This document shows, piece by piece, positions 38,816 to 49,101 of a stretch of DNA of 64,000 nt (positions are counted from its first letter, which is position 1; the number at the start of each line of letters is the position of its first letter). A program made the position numbers and the translations under genes. The stretch is taken from NCBI GenBank assembly GCA_902727985.1, contig CACVAY010000141.1, positions 1-64,000 on the forward strand, written 5' to 3'. This DNA is from an uncultured Thiotrichaceae bacterium (lineage in GTDB: Bacteria; Pseudomonadota; Gammaproteobacteria; Thiotrichales; Thiotrichaceae). The notes below the pieces were generated by a model, which was given only the letters and a program-made list of their open reading frames with translations, was not told where the DNA came from and did not search any database.

Positions 38816-39895
38816 TTACAGCTTTCCCTTCAAGGCTTTAATATCATTATCATCAAGCACATCATATTTCGCTTTTAGAATCGCCTTGAGTTCTGTCTGC
38901 CACGTTTCTTTTGGCATACGAAACGTTACTTCTTTCGCTGTAATATCCCGCACTAGACGATTTTTAATATCCTTAAGCTGATCATCAAATAATTCGGTAC
39001 GTGAAGCCAAGGCATCAAGTTTGTCAAACACTTTCGAATGATGCCCCTGCCCTAACAAACTTTCACCACCATAATCCCAAGTCTGTTCAATCCACACTGG
39101 AAAAAATCGCTCTTTTCCATCAGGAAACAAGGTAAAACTCAAATCCATGAATACATCATCTTCATCACCTTTGGTCTGCATCGCTTTTTGTTTGAAGGCA
39201 TTAAAGTCTGCAAATAAATAGTAACGCGTCCCTTCTGCGACAACGGCGTGCCAATAGCCAGGCATGAGCCTGTCTAGCCAGCTCATATCGGCAGGTGGCT
39301 GCACATCTGCTTTCGCTTTTTCTTCAAGGAGTTGCACCACTTTTTGACGAAGTTGTTGCCCAAATGCGAAAACCTTAGCTAATTCTTCACTAGTGCCTGC
39401 ATTCACATAGCTCTTCTGATAATTCCGAATTTCACTCGCTAGCGATGCACCAAAAAAGGAATCCCTACGGATATTGAGAAGCTGTTGATTGAGCGCTTTA
39501 TCTTGAGGGGATTCACCAAAGGTTGCCACTGTAGCCGCATATACCCAACCTTTCACACCATCTTTGGTATTTACATAGAGCCAAGGGTCGTTATAACGAA
39601 CACCACGCAATTTTACCGGAGAGGTTGTTTCACTGATTTGCTCAAGCCAAGTGATGTTTTCATCCTTAGCGAGCTTGGAGATTACCTCACTATTCATACT
39701 TGGCTCAGCACGCATATTTACAGTATTGAGAATAACTTTTATATCAATCGAACCACTTTGTACTGCTTCAACAGGTTTCGCAACCGTTATTCTTGGTGCC
39801 TCTTCTTCATCTTTGCTACAACTCGATGTGAATACCAGCAATAGCATTAAAAGAGGTACAAATATCCATTTTGTATCGAAATTATGACCAGTCAT
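38816..39895 (-). CDS. SH3-domain lipoprotein of unknown function
   Basis: Envelope protein of 359 residues. A signal sequence with lipobox FTSSC places the lipidated cysteine at residue 26. An SH3-like domain follows (about 52-130; VNMRAEPSMNSEVISKLAKDENITWLE and VKGWVYAATVATF). A longer C-terminal region of about 200 residues that I do not recognise includes HAVVAEGTRYYLFADFNAFKQKAM. AAGGA lies six bases before the ATG. Probably binds peptidoglycan or another envelope partner through SH3. Downstream of gluQ and pgsA on the same strand but 103 bases apart. Confidence 0.75.
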   Translation of the reverse strand: MTGHNFDTKWIFVPLLMLLLVFTSSCSKDEEEAPRITVAKPVEAVQSGSIDIKVILNTVNMRAEPSMNSEVISKLAKDENITWLEQISETTSPVKLRGVRYNDPWLYVNTKDGVKGWVYAATVATFGESPQDKALNQQLLNIRRDSFFGASLASEIRNYQKSYVNAGTSEELAKVFAFGQQLRQKVVQLLEEKAKADVQPPADMSWLDRLMPGYWHAVVAEGTRYYLFADFNAFKQKAMQTKGDEDDVFMDLSFTLFPDGKERFFPVWIEQTWDYGGESLLGQGHHSKVFDKLDALASRTELFDDQLKDIKNRLVRDITAKEVTFRMPKETWQTELKAILKAKYDVLDDNDIKALKGKL

Positions 39896-39998
39896 TCGTA
39901 ATCCTTGTGTACGACAGAGAGAAACTAGTCCGAATTATAGAACGTAAAATTTATTATGCGGAGTAAATAAACTAATTAATGAAGTTGTTTATCTATTT

Positions 39999-40868
39999 TT
40001 ATCTTGCCAAAAGCCAATCTGGCGAATTTTTAACCGCAAAAATCAGTAATTCATCAACAGAACCCCATGATTCATCCTTCCCTATATCAAAAGCTAAAAA
40101 CCGTAGCACTTGTTCTAAATTGGCTATTTCTTTACCTTTCTCTAATCCCGGTGCATGGGTTTGTTTACTGAGTTTTTGCCCTTGATCATTCATCATCAAA
40201 GGAAGGTGAAAATACTCAGGGGTTTCATAACCAAGCAGTTGCTGCAAATGGATTTGTCGCGGGGTGTTACCGAGCAAATCTGCACCACGTACCACCTCCG
40301 TAATCCCTTGCCCGTGATCATCTACAACCACCGCCAATTGGTAAGCAATATAACCATCAGAACGTTTGACAATAAAATCACCCAGTGCTGATTCCAGCCG
40401 CTGACATAATTCCCCACAAGTAAGATCATTAAAACAAAGGGGATCATTATGGGTACGCACTCGTATGGAGGGAGCCTTTGTCGCCTCAGCACCATTTCGA
40501 CAATGCCCAGGATAGATCATCCCAAACTCACCGCGTTCGGCAGTCGCTATCAAAAACTTGCGACTGCAATAACACGGGTAAACCAAATCTTGATCTTTTA
40601 ATGCATCCAATGCCGCCTCATAGTAGCTTTGGCGCTGGCTTTGGAACTCAACGTCACCATCCCAGTGCAAACCATGCCGTTCTAAATCCTGTAAAATAGA
40701 CACTTTCGCCTCAGATTCTTCACGTAATGGATCAAGATCCTCCATACGCACCAGCCATTGCCCATTGCGATTTTTCGCACGTACATAGCTACCTACAGCA
40801 GCAACCAGCGACCCCAAATGCAAATGCCCTGTGGGAGAAGGAGCGAAACGGCCAATGTAATCAACCAT
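39999..40868 (-). CDS. gluQ: Glutamyl-Q tRNA(Asp) synthetase
   Basis: Attaches glutamate to the queuosine base of tRNA-Asp. It resembles the catalytic half of glutamyl-tRNA synthetase but lacks the anticodon-binding domain, hence 289 residues. FAPSPTGHLHLGSLVAA at residues 8-24 is the class I HIGH signature, and KLSKQTHAP near 233 is the KMSKS equivalent. A zinc site is suggested by CYCSRKF (near 100) and YPGHC (near 121). Ten bases from pgsA on the same strand. Confidence 0.93.
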   Translation of the reverse strand: MVDYIGRFAPSPTGHLHLGSLVAAVGSYVRAKNRNGQWLVRMEDLDPLREESEAKVSILQDLERHGLHWDGDVEFQSQRQSYYEAALDALKDQDLVYPCYCSRKFLIATAERGEFGMIYPGHCRNGAEATKAPSIRVRTHNDPLCFNDLTCGELCQRLESALGDFIVKRSDGYIAYQLAVVVDDHGQGITEVVRGADLLGNTPRQIHLQQLLGYETPEYFHLPLMMNDQGQKLSKQTHAPGLEKGKEIANLEQVLRFLAFDIGKDESWGSVDELLIFAVKNSPDWLLAR

Positions 40869-40877
40869 ACGCTTATA

Positions 40878-41420
40878 CTATTCCGGGCGAAAAGCAGCCT
40901 GTAAATATTGCACCATCGAGACAATCGTTAATACTGTCGCGATAGCAAGTGCAATCAAGCCCATTTCACGAATAGGCAATACGCCAAACAAGGGCTGATT
41001 ATAAAGCAGAAACATAAGCGCAATAATTTGCGCCGTCGTCTTTACCTTACCGATAAATGCTACTGCAACTTTACCGCGTTTACCCACTTCAGCCATCCAC
41101 TCACGAAGCGCAGAAATAACAATTTCACGGCCTATAATCGCGATTGCCGCCAACGTAATCCAGAATTCAGCTTCACGTTCTACAATTAATAGCATGGCTA
41201 CCGCCACAATCAATTTGTCTGCAACAGGGTCGAGAAAAGCTCCCAAGCGTGATTCTTGGTTCCACTTACGTGCAAGGTAGCCATCCGCCCAATCTGTCAA
41301 ACCGGCAATACCAAAAATGAAGGCTGCCATGAAAGGATAATCTAAGTAAAAAAACAGCACCATGACGGGTATCAAAGCGATACGTAACAGTGTCAGAGAT
41401 GTTGGGATATTGATATGCAT
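40878..41420 (-). CDS. pgsA: CDP-diacylglycerol-glycerol-3-phosphate 3-phosphatidyltransferase
   Basis: Makes phosphatidylglycerol phosphate in the inner membrane. 180 residues from ATG 41420, close to E. coli PgsA (182). The CDP-alcohol transferase motif reads DWADGYLAR, eight residues, GAFLDPVAD, with all eight conserved residues. About four or five membrane segments. A longer open frame begins at 41471 but adds a 17-residue unrelated tail, so the inner ATG is preferred, though its ribosome site is weak. Confidence 0.93.
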   Translation of the reverse strand: MHINIPTSLTLLRIALIPVMVLFFYLDYPFMAAFIFGIAGLTDWADGYLARKWNQESRLGAFLDPVADKLIVAVAMLLIVEREAEFWITLAAIAIIGREIVISALREWMAEVGKRGKVAVAFIGKVKTTAQIIALMFLLYNQPLFGVLPIREMGLIALAIATVLTIVSMVQYLQAAFRPE

Positions 41421-41762
41421 GATAAATTCATTGTAAACCGCGATATTGCAGGGGATTGTAACCTGAAACACAACAGAAATACTGCTATTAGAGACGAAAG
41501 ATTGAACAGCTACTATTTTGCAGTCTTAATTTCGAAAAAATTCGACGGTTAAAAGAGTAGCCATCGCTCCTCTATACATATTCTCACTGGATTATAGATG
41601 GGTTCTGTAGTGCGTTAGCGTCATTTAAAATGCGACATACCCTTCTGCATCAGAGGCCTGTGTTAACATCCGAAACACAGGGATACATACCACAAATTCC
41701 CGCTTGCAAAATCACCATTTTCACAGCACTATCCTGCCCTCAATCACGAACAAAAATAGACT
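41421..41762. other. Divergent gap between pgsA and tex
   Basis: 342 bases. CCTGTGTT (41657-41664) and AACACAGG (41674-41681) form an inverted repeat about 80 bases before tex, a possible operator or hairpin. No gene or clear promoter pair recognised. Confidence 0.4.
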
Positions 41763-44087
41763 ATGAAATCTCTTTCTCAGCGTATCGCTTCTGATCTTGC
41801 CGTTTCCGAAAAACAGGTTATTGCCGCCATTGGCTTACTGGATGAAGGTTCAACCGTTCCTTTCATTTCTCGTTACCGTAAAGAAGTGACAGGTGGGCTG
41901 GACGATGGTCAATTACGCCTGCTTGAGGAACGTCTTGCCTACTTACGTGAGCTGGATTCTCGCCGCGAGACCATTCTTAAAAATATTGAAGAACAAGACA
42001 AACTTACTCCCGCATTAAAACAAGCTCTGTTAGATGCTGACACGAAAACGCGTCTGGAAGATCTCTATCTACCCTTCAAGCAAAAACGTCGTACCAAAGG
42101 CCAAATTGCCATTGAAGCAGGCATAGCACCACTTGCTGATGCTCTACTGGCTAATCCAGCATTAGACCCTGAGCAAGAAGCCACTAAATACATAAATACG
42201 CATGAAGATTTCAAAGAGGCTTTCGTAGATACCAAAGGCGTACTGAATGGCGCGAAATTCATCCTAATGGAGCGTTATGCAGAAGACGCAACCTTGATTG
42301 CCAATTTGCGTGACACCTTAAATTCACAAGGCGTTGTGTTCTCAAAAGTTAGTAAAGGCAAGGAACAAGAAGGACAGAAGTTTGCGGATTATTTTGAGTA
42401 TGAAGAATTATTCAAGAAGATTCCCTCACATCGCGCCCTCGCCCTATTCCGCGGACGTAATGAAAGTGTCTTACAAATCAAACTCGACATGCCACATGAT
42501 GGAGAAGGCTTACACCCTTGCGAATATATTATTGCCAAACATACAGGCATTCTGAACTTACACGGTGCAGCTGAAAGCTGGTTAAAAGAAGTCGTAAGCT
42601 GGACATGGAAAATCAAACTCCAGCTGAAAATGGAAACCGAATTATTGACAGATTTGCGCCAACGCGCTGAGACCGAAGCCATCAAAGTATTCGGTCAAAA
42701 CCTGAAAGACCTCTTACTGTCTGCACCTGCTGGACAAAAGGCCACCTTGGGACTCGACCCAGGTTTACGTACAGGGGTAAAACTGGCTGTTATCGACAAT
42801 ACCGGCAAATACATAGATTCCGCTGCGATCTTCCCACATGCACCGCGTAATGATTGGGATGCCTCAATTGCCACGCTAGCAAAACTCTGTAAACAATACT
42901 CCATTAAGTTGCTTGCTATCGGTAATGGCACAGCTTCACGCGAAACCGATAAACTTTGTGGCGAACTGATGCAAAAGCACCCTGAACTGGGTTTACAAAA
43001 AATCATGGTAAGCGAAGCGGGTGCATCGGTGTATTCTGCTTCGGAAACGGCGGCTAAAGAATTCCCTAATTTAGATGTTACCGTGCGTGGTGCCATTTCC
43101 ATTGCACGTCGTTTGCAAGATCCGCTGGCAGAGTTGGTGAAGATCGAACCAAAGTCAATCGGGGTTGGCCAATATCAACACGATGTTAGCCAAGTACAAC
43201 TCGCAAAAAATCTGGATAGCATGGTTGAGGATTGTGTAAACCGCGTTGGTGTAGAGGTGAATACGGCTTCTGCCGCCTTACTGCGTCGCGTTGCAGGCTT
43301 GAATCAAACCATTGCTGACAATATCGTGGCATTCCGCGATGCCGAAGGCATGTTTAAGAGCCGCAAAGATCTTAAGAAAGTGCCTCGTTTGGGCGATAAA
43401 ACCTTTGAACAAGCCGCCGGTTTCTTACGTATTCAACAGGCTGAGAATCCTTTAGATGCATCATCAGTGCACCCTGAGTCTTATTCAGTGGTTAAGAAGA
43501 TGGCTGGATCGCTGCATACCAATATCAGCGAATTGGTTAGTAATGCGCAATTAGTGAAGCAATTGCAACCACAAGACTTTACCGATGAAAAAATTGGTTT
43601 GCCCACCATAATCGACATCATGGCGGAGCTAGAAAAACCGGGACGTGATCCGCGCCCTGCTTTCAAAACGGCAGCCTTCAAAGAAGGCGTTGAAAAGATC
43701 TCCGATCTTAAAGAGGCGATGATTTTGGAAGGCACGGTAACCAATGTCACCAACTTTGGTGCTTTTGTAGATATTGGCGTACACCAAGACGGTTTGGTGC
43801 ATATTTCTGCCTTATCGAATACCTTCGTGAAAGATCCTCATGATGTCGTAAAGGCTGGGGATATCGTAAAAGTCAAAGTGATGGAAGTTGATGTGCAACG
43901 CAAGCGTATCGCTTTAAGTATGCGCTTGGATGATGCAGCGAATGGTTCAACTAAAGGGCCTGCTAAACATACGCAGAAAGCCCCTCAGCAAAAACGCCCT
44001 GCTCGTCATAATCAGCAGAAAGTAAAGTCATCAGGCATGGCAAACTCAGCATTTGCAGATGCGTTCGCGAAAGCTAAAAAAGGCTAA
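41763..44087 (+). CDS. tex: Tex family S1 RNA-binding protein
   Basis: Conserved transcription-related protein of 774 residues. Order: N-terminal helical Tex-N region (1-180), YqgF/RuvC-like fold (about 330-450, [15 protein letters not shown]), helix-hairpin-helix repeats (about 490-560, with [21 protein letters not shown] and KKVPRLG) and a C-terminal S1 domain (about 650-720, [24 protein letters not shown]). The last 50 residues are basic and low-complexity. Binds nucleic acid; its exact cellular role is not well settled. Confidence 0.95.
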   Translation: MKSLSQRIASDLAVSEKQVIAAIGLLDEGSTVPFISRYRKEVTGGLDDGQLRLLEERLAYLRELDSRRETILKNIEEQDKLTPALKQALLDADTKTRLEDLYLPFKQKRRTKGQIAIEAGIAPLADALLANPALDPEQEATKYINTHEDFKEAFVDTKGVLNGAKFILMERYAEDATLIANLRDTLNSQGVVFSKVSKGKEQEGQKFADYFEYEELFKKIPSHRALALFRGRNESVLQIKLDMPHDGEGLHPCEYIIAKHTGILNLHGAAESWLKEVVSWTWKIKLQLKMETELLTDLRQRAETEAIKVFGQNLKDLLLSAPAGQKATLGLDPGLRTGVKLAVIDNTGKYIDSAAIFPHAPRNDWDASIATLAKLCKQYSIKLLAIGNGTASRETDKLCGELMQKHPELGLQKIMVSEAGASVYSASETAAKEFPNLDVTVRGAISIARRLQDPLAELVKIEPKSIGVGQYQHDVSQVQLAKNLDSMVEDCVNRVGVEVNTASAALLRRVAGLNQTIADNIVAFRDAEGMFKSRKDLKKVPRLGDKTFEQAAGFLRIQQAENPLDASSVHPESYSVVKKMAGSLHTNISELVSNAQLVKQLQPQDFTDEKIGLPTIIDIMAELEKPGRDPRPAFKTAAFKEGVEKISDLKEAMILEGTVTNVTNFGAFVDIGVHQDGLVHISALSNTFVKDPHDVVKAGDIVKVKVMEVDVQRKRIALSMRLDDAANGSTKGPAKHTQKAPQQKRPARHNQQKVKSSGMANSAFADAFAKAKKG

Positions 44088-44110
44088 CTGGAAAAGCAAC
44101 CTCAACACCG

Positions 44111-44131
44111 CATGAGAAGTCTTTTCTCATG
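44111..44131 (+). terminator. Perfect 8-bp hairpin after tex
   Basis: CATGAGAA and TTCTCATG flank a five-base loop 24 bases after the tex stop; a T-poor sequence follows. May end the tex message or only separate it from the ABC transporter genes. Confidence 0.4.
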
Positions 44132-44159
44132 TTGCGGGTTTTGCGCTAGACTCACCGCC

Positions 44160-45083
44160 ATGCAACCAATAATTTCTATCAAAAATCTATCGAAGACATA
44201 CGATACAGGGCACCACGCACTAAAAGATGTGAATCTCGATATTCAAAAAGGCGAGATTCTGGCACTCCTTGGGCCAAATGGTGCGGGTAAAACCACCCTG
44301 ATTTCAATTATCTGCGGTCTTGTAGCCCCTACTGGCGGCTCAGTAACCGTTGATGGCTACGACATTATCAGCGATTATCGCGAGACTCGTAAGCGTATTG
44401 GCCTGGTTCCTCAGGAGCTTGCCATTGCAGCATTTGATAAGGTTTTCGAGACGGTTCAATACAGCCGCGGGCTATTTGGGAAAAAGCCCGACAATGCTTA
44501 CCTGGAGCAGCTGCTCTCTGATTTATCACTTTCAGATAAATTGACCAGTGAACTACGGGCGTTGTCTGGTGGTATGAAACGACGTGTTTTAATCGCCAAA
44601 GCACTCTCGCACGAACCGCGAGTCCTCTTTCTTGATGAACCCACCGCAGGTGTGGATGTTGAGTTGCGTAAGGACATGTGGAAGATTGTCAATCGTTTGC
44701 GTGAAGCTGGTGTCACCATCATTCTGACCACGCATTATATTGAAGAAGCGGAAGCGATTGCTGATCGTGTCGGTGTCATTAGCGGTGGTGAATTATTGCT
44801 CGTCGACGATAAAAACAATCTGATGCAGAAGCTAGGTAAAAAGCAGCTGCTGATAGAACTTAAAGAACCTGCTCAAGCGATTCCTGAAAGTCTTGCAGGC
44901 TATGCATTAGCACTATCCAAAAAAGGTTCTGAGATTATTTACACCTATGACATTACTAGTGATGGCACGGGTATAACGGCTTTATTGCAAGCGATGGCTG
45001 AAGCAGGTTTAACTATGAAAGACCTGAAAACATCACAAAGCTCTCTGGAAGATATTTTCGTCAATTTGGTGAACCCACAATGA
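44160..45083 (+). CDS. yadG: ABC-2 type exporter ATPase, YadG-like
   Basis: ATP-binding subunit of 307 residues, same size as E. coli YadG (308). Walker [10 protein letters not shown] near residue 38, the ABC signature ALSGGMKRR near 135 and Walker [13 protein letters not shown] near 155 are complete. A C-terminal DUF4162-like extension follows. I chose ATG 44160, as the family begins at [12 protein letters not shown]; an in-frame ATG at 44112 would add 16 residues overlapping the tex hairpin. Overlaps the permease gene by four bases. Substrate unknown. Confidence 0.88.
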   Translation: MQPIISIKNLSKTYDTGHHALKDVNLDIQKGEILALLGPNGAGKTTLISIICGLVAPTGGSVTVDGYDIISDYRETRKRIGLVPQELAIAAFDKVFETVQYSRGLFGKKPDNAYLEQLLSDLSLSDKLTSELRALSGGMKRRVLIAKALSHEPRVLFLDEPTAGVDVELRKDMWKIVNRLREAGVTIILTTHYIEEAEAIADRVGVISGGELLLVDDKNNLMQKLGKKQLLIELKEPAQAIPESLAGYALALSKKGSEIIYTYDITSDGTGITALLQAMAEAGLTMKDLKTSQSSLEDIFVNLVNPQ

Positions 45084-45844
45084 TAAATTTTCAAGCCATC
45101 AAAGTCATTTATCATCACGAAATGATGCGTGCCTGGAACACCCTTTTCCAAACCATCGCTTCACCCGTGCTTTCCACTTCTTTGTATTTCGTCGTTTTCG
45201 GTTCTGCCATTGGTTCGCGTATTGAGGATATTGGTGGCGTCTCTTATGGTGCGTTTATTGTGCCTGGCCTGATGATGCTCTCACTATTAACACAAAGTGT
45301 GGCAAATGCCTCCTTTGGCATCTTCTTTCCAAAGTTTAGCGGTACCGTCTATGAGATTATGTCTGCGCCCATCTCCTCGCTAGAAATTCTGATTGGTTTT
45401 GTCGGTGCAGCGGCCTCAAAATCTCTCATTATCGGCATTATTATTTTGATCACCGCCAACTTCTTTGTTGATATTCACATCATGCATCCCTTCTGGATGG
45501 CGACGTTCTTAATCCTGACCTGTATATCATTTAGCTTACTGGGGTTCATTATCGGCTTGTGGGCAACGAATTTTGAGAAGCTACAAGTCGTACCACTGCT
45601 AGTGATCACCCCATTAGTCTTCTTGGGTGGTACTTTCTATTCTATTGATATGCTTCCACCCTTCTGGCAAAACGTGAGCTTATTTAACCCTGTTCTTTAC
45701 CTTGTGAGTGGTTTTAGATGGAGTTTCTTTGAAGTCTCTGACGTCAATGTCTATGTAAGCCTGGCGATGATATTAGTCTTCTTATCGGTGTGCTTAGGCA
45801 TTGTATGGTGGATGTTTAAGACGGGTTATCGTCTAAAGCAATAA
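45080..45844 (+). CDS. yadH: ABC-2 type exporter permease, YadH-like
   Basis: Membrane subunit of 254 residues (E. coli YadH 256) with six hydrophobic segments and the ABC-2 signature around residues 165-195 ([28 protein letters not shown]). It begins in a four-base overlap with the ATPase gene, so both are coupled. Exports an unknown substrate across the inner membrane. A strong terminator follows. Confidence 0.88.
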   Translation: MINFQAIKVIYHHEMMRAWNTLFQTIASPVLSTSLYFVVFGSAIGSRIEDIGGVSYGAFIVPGLMMLSLLTQSVANASFGIFFPKFSGTVYEIMSAPISSLEILIGFVGAAASKSLIIGIIILITANFFVDIHIMHPFWMATFLILTCISFSLLGFIIGLWATNFEKLQVVPLLVITPLVFLGGTFYSIDMLPPFWQNVSLFNPVLYLVSGFRWSFFEVSDVNVYVSLAMILVFLSVCLGIVWWMFKTGYRLKQ

Positions 45845-45855
45845 TTGCCAATGGG

Positions 45856-45888
45856 ATCGTTGCATTAAGTTCTCATGCAACGATTTTT
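45856..45888 (+). terminator. Rho-independent terminator after yadH
   Basis: ATCGTTGCAT (45856-45865) and ATGCAACGAT (45875-45884) form a perfect 10-bp stem with a nine-base loop, directly followed by TTTTT. It lies 12 bases after the yadH stop. Confidence 0.9.
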
Positions 45889-45896
45889 ATCCCATA

Positions 45897-46919
45897 TTAC
45901 TTTTCTGAAGAGTTCGCTTCTCGCTTTGCATATTCAGCGCGCATTTTCTCTGTTCCCCAATAGAAAATTAACAAACAAAAGAAAAACAGGGGCAAGGTAT
46001 TTTCTTGGCTATATTGTGGGGCGACGAATACACCAAAGATTGTAAAACATAGCTGTATAGAAGCCAGCAGAATAACGCTTTGTCTTACACTTCCGCCCAG
46101 ATAGCGTTGCACAATATGATGCACATGATTCCTGTCAGCCGTCAAAATAGATACTCCCTCTAGCTTACGCCTTACCATTACTGTCACCGTGTCCAAAATC
46201 GGAATCGCTGTGATAAATAAGATACTTACCGGGTCAACATATTTAGTCACCTCTATACTGAGAACCGCAATCACAAAACCCAATGTTAATGAGCCACTGT
46301 CACCCATAAATATCTTTGCAGGATTCCAGTTAAACAATAAAAATGTTCCTAAGGCGGCGATCAATACACCACTAAGCTTATATACCAAAGGATTGTCATA
46401 TTGATAACCAACCATACCGAGTCCTGCCAGAATGATAATACTTGTCAGAGCGGCTAAACCATCAATGCCATCCAGCAAATTTAGCGCATTGGTGAAACCG
46501 ACTACAGCAAAAACAGTAAGCGGTAAGGCCAAGTAACTAACTTCAATTGGATTCCCGTAATAGCTGCCGACACTGGTTATTTTTAAGCCATTTAGAAAAA
46601 TAAGGATAGATGCCAGCAAGATGACAAAAAATTTCGTACGCGAAGAACTATGGTTGTAATCATCATAGACACCGAGGAAGAAAACCAAGGTAATCGCCAC
46701 CAATGACAAAATGTATTCTCCATAGAAGGAATGTCCGATTGATAAAATCCCGATGAGGAAAGCAAAAACAAAACCAATACCTGCGCCACAAGGTGTCACT
46801 TTTAAATGCGAACTTCGATGATTGGGAACTGCAATTAAACCAATACTGGACGCTTTATTGATGATGAAGAGCACTGAAATACTCGTCAGTAGAACCGTTA
46901 TAGTGAGTGTTAACAACAT
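45897..46919 (-). CDS. WecA/MraY-family phospho-sugar transferase
   Basis: Integral membrane enzyme of 340 residues that puts a sugar-1-phosphate on undecaprenyl phosphate. Family motifs: DDYNH near residue 91, NALNLLDGIDGLA near 150-162 (catalytic aspartates), WNPAKIFMGDSGSL near 205 and HVHH near 272. About ten hydrophobic segments. It resembles WecA (GlcNAc-1-P) more than MraY, but the sugar is not certain. Stands alone on the minus strand, suggesting a role in O-antigen, exopolysaccharide or enterobacterial common antigen start. Confidence 0.85.
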   Translation of the reverse strand: MLLTLTITVLLTSISVLFIINKASSIGLIAVPNHRSSHLKVTPCGAGIGFVFAFLIGILSIGHSFYGEYILSLVAITLVFFLGVYDDYNHSSSRTKFFVILLASILIFLNGLKITSVGSYYGNPIEVSYLALPLTVFAVVGFTNALNLLDGIDGLAALTSIIILAGLGMVGYQYDNPLVYKLSGVLIAALGTFLLFNWNPAKIFMGDSGSLTLGFVIAVLSIEVTKYVDPVSILFITAIPILDTVTVMVRRKLEGVSILTADRNHVHHIVQRYLGGSVRQSVILLASIQLCFTIFGVFVAPQYSQENTLPLFFFCLLIFYWGTEKMRAEYAKREANSSEK

Positions 46920-47158
46920 AATGAAAAGCTATCTCTAAACTTGTGATTGCTAAATTATTTTTATTAGGTCACAAGAAATTAGCACTCAGCTTCTGAAAAA
47001 ATGAGGACAACAATGATGAACAACCGTTAATTTTTCATAAACGGTCGAGACTGGGAGAAATAAACGTAATCTATAAAGATTATTGAATTATAAGAAAAAA
47101 ATCTGGGGAATATGTGTCAGAAAACGGCACATAGAAAATACAACAATGAGGGTGTAAG

Positions 47159-47839
47159 CTAAACCATCAACCCGTCCTGAATATTATAGATCGTGTCCAT
47201 ACGTTCTGCTAGCGATAGGTCGTGAGTAACAATGACAAAGGCTGTCCCCGTTTCTGCATTGAGTTCTTGCATGAGCGAAAAAATTTTCTCTGCCGTTTGA
47301 TGATCCAGGTTTCCTGTTGGCTCATCCGCAAGAACTGCTTTGGGTCGTGTAACCAAGGCACGCGCGATTGCCGCACGCTGACGCTCACCACCAGATAACT
47401 GCCCTGGCTTATGTTCAAGTCGATGTCCAAGCCCAACCCGTTTGAGCATATCAGCCGCTTTATCTTGTGCATCGGACACACTGGTCTTACCAATGAGCAA
47501 AGGCATCGCGACATTCTCAAGCGCCGTAAATTCTGGAAGCAAATGATGAAATTGGTAGATGAAACCCAAGGTCTGGTTACGTAATTTTCCCCGTTTAGTT
47601 TCAGAGAGATTCGCAATATCGTGACCCTGGATTAACACCTCACCGTTGCTAGGCAGGTCCAAACCCCCCATGATGTGCAACAAAGTACTTTTCCCACTAC
47701 CTGAGCTTCCAAGGATCGCAACTTTCTCGCCCTCAGCAACCTGCATATCAATGCCGCGTAGAACATCGACATTCAAATCGCCTTCCTGGAACTGTCGCGT
47801 CACTCCACGACATTCAATAACCGTATTCTCAAGATTCAT
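47159..47839 (-). CDS. lolD: Lipoprotein-releasing ABC transporter ATPase LolD
   Basis: Powers release of mature lipoproteins from the inner membrane to LolA. 226 residues from ATG 47839, preceded by GGAGG nine bases upstream. Walker [10 protein letters not shown] near 44, the LolD-specific [15 protein letters not shown] near 146 and Walker [12 protein letters not shown] near 168 are intact. The first 11 bases overlap the end of the permease gene. In E. coli the order is lolC-lolD-lolE; here the ATPase comes after both permeases. Confidence 0.92.
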   Translation of the reverse strand: MNLENTVIECRGVTRQFQEGDLNVDVLRGIDMQVAEGEKVAILGSSGSGKSTLLHIMGGLDLPSNGEVLIQGHDIANLSETKRGKLRNQTLGFIYQFHHLLPEFTALENVAMPLLIGKTSVSDAQDKAADMLKRVGLGHRLEHKPGQLSGGERQRAAIARALVTRPKAVLADEPTGNLDHQTAEKIFSLMQELNAETGTAFVIVTHDLSLAERMDTIYNIQDGLMV

Positions 47840-49079
47840 AGCGTAGCGCCTCCGCGGGCTGAACTTTCGACGCTCTCCATGCAGGGTATACCGTCGCAAA
47901 TAATGATAACAATAGGGTACTAACGACAATCAAAACGATATCAGCTGTTTGCACGGCACCCTTAATTTTACTAATAAAGTAAGCATCTTCAGACACCAAA
48001 GGCACACCAATAATTGCTTCGATGAGAGGTACGATCACTTCAATATTCGAGGAGATCAATACACCCAGCGTTACACCGATCAATACACCAAAAATAGCGG
48101 TTAATAGGCCTTGAATCAAAAACGTTTTGGTCACACCCAAAGGCGATAACCCAAGTGTACGTAAAATAGCAATATCGGTTTTCTTATCAATGACCACCAT
48201 CGTCATCGTGGAAATAAGATTAAAGGCCGCCACCGCAATAATCATCAGCAAGATGAAGAAAAACATGGCCTTTTGCATACCCAGCGCTTTGAAAAAATTC
48301 TTAAACTGCTGCGTCCAATCCACTACCCATATATCAGGAGAGGAGTTTTCATAAATCACTTCTGATAAAACAGGTGCTTTATACATATCTTCAAGCTGCA
48401 AACGTACACCCGAGACCCGCTCTTTCATATCCAACATTTCAGCAGCATCTTTGATATGAATAAACCCCATGGTGCTATCATAGACTTTCATATCGAGCTT
48501 GAATGTCCCCAACACCGTAAACTCTTTCAGAATGGGTAACTCGCCAGATGACAGGGAAGCGGTTTTTAGGCTAATTGCGGTAATCGAATCCCCTGCTTTA
48601 ACCTTTAAATCTCTTGCCAGCGAAGCACCAAGAATTATCCCGAATTCACCTTCCTTGAGCTTCGCAAAACTCACATTCTGCATGTGCTGATCTAGATCAC
48701 TAATAGTGGTTTGTAATTCAGGGAGTACACCTTGCAACGTCACACCGCGAACTTCACCATCGACATTCAGCATAACTTGCTTATCAATAAACGGTGCGAC
48801 ACCCTCAACATAGGGGAATTGCAACATATTATCGCGAGTGGTTTGCCAATCTTCTAGCTCGCCCACATTGGTCGATACGGTCACATGAGAAAGCATGCCC
48901 AGAATCCTTTCCCGTAATGCCTGTTCGAAACCATTCATGATCGATAGCACTACGATAAGTACCATCACGCCAATGGCAATTCCAATCATCGACGCCAAGG
49001 CGATGAAAGACACATAAGCGCCTTTACGTTTAGCACGCGTGTAGCGCATACCGATGAAAGCTTCAGTTGGTTTAAACAC
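47829..49079 (-). CDS. LolC/LolE-type permease, second copy
   Basis: Membrane subunit of the lipoprotein-releasing complex, 416 residues. Four membrane segments: near residues 25-50, then after a large periplasmic domain (50-265), near 270-295, 320-345 and 380-400. [31 protein letters not shown] at the N-terminus and the C-terminal [18 protein letters not shown] are family signatures. It is clearly a paralogue of the next gene upstream. I cannot tell LolC from LolE by eye. Separated from the first copy by 22 bases. Confidence 0.9.
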   Translation of the reverse strand: MFKPTEAFIGMRYTRAKRKGAYVSFIALASMIGIAIGVMVLIVVLSIMNGFEQALRERILGMLSHVTVSTNVGELEDWQTTRDNMLQFPYVEGVAPFIDKQVMLNVDGEVRGVTLQGVLPELQTTISDLDQHMQNVSFAKLKEGEFGIILGASLARDLKVKAGDSITAISLKTASLSSGELPILKEFTVLGTFKLDMKVYDSTMGFIHIKDAAEMLDMKERVSGVRLQLEDMYKAPVLSEVIYENSSPDIWVVDWTQQFKNFFKALGMQKAMFFFILLMIIAVAAFNLISTMTMVVIDKKTDIAILRTLGLSPLGVTKTFLIQGLLTAIFGVLIGVTLGVLISSNIEVIVPLIEAIIGVPLVSEDAYFISKIKGAVQTADIVLIVVSTLLLSLFATVYPAWRASKVQPAEALRYES

Positions 49080-49101
49080 TTAAGCAGAGGCTCCTTTAGG
49101 C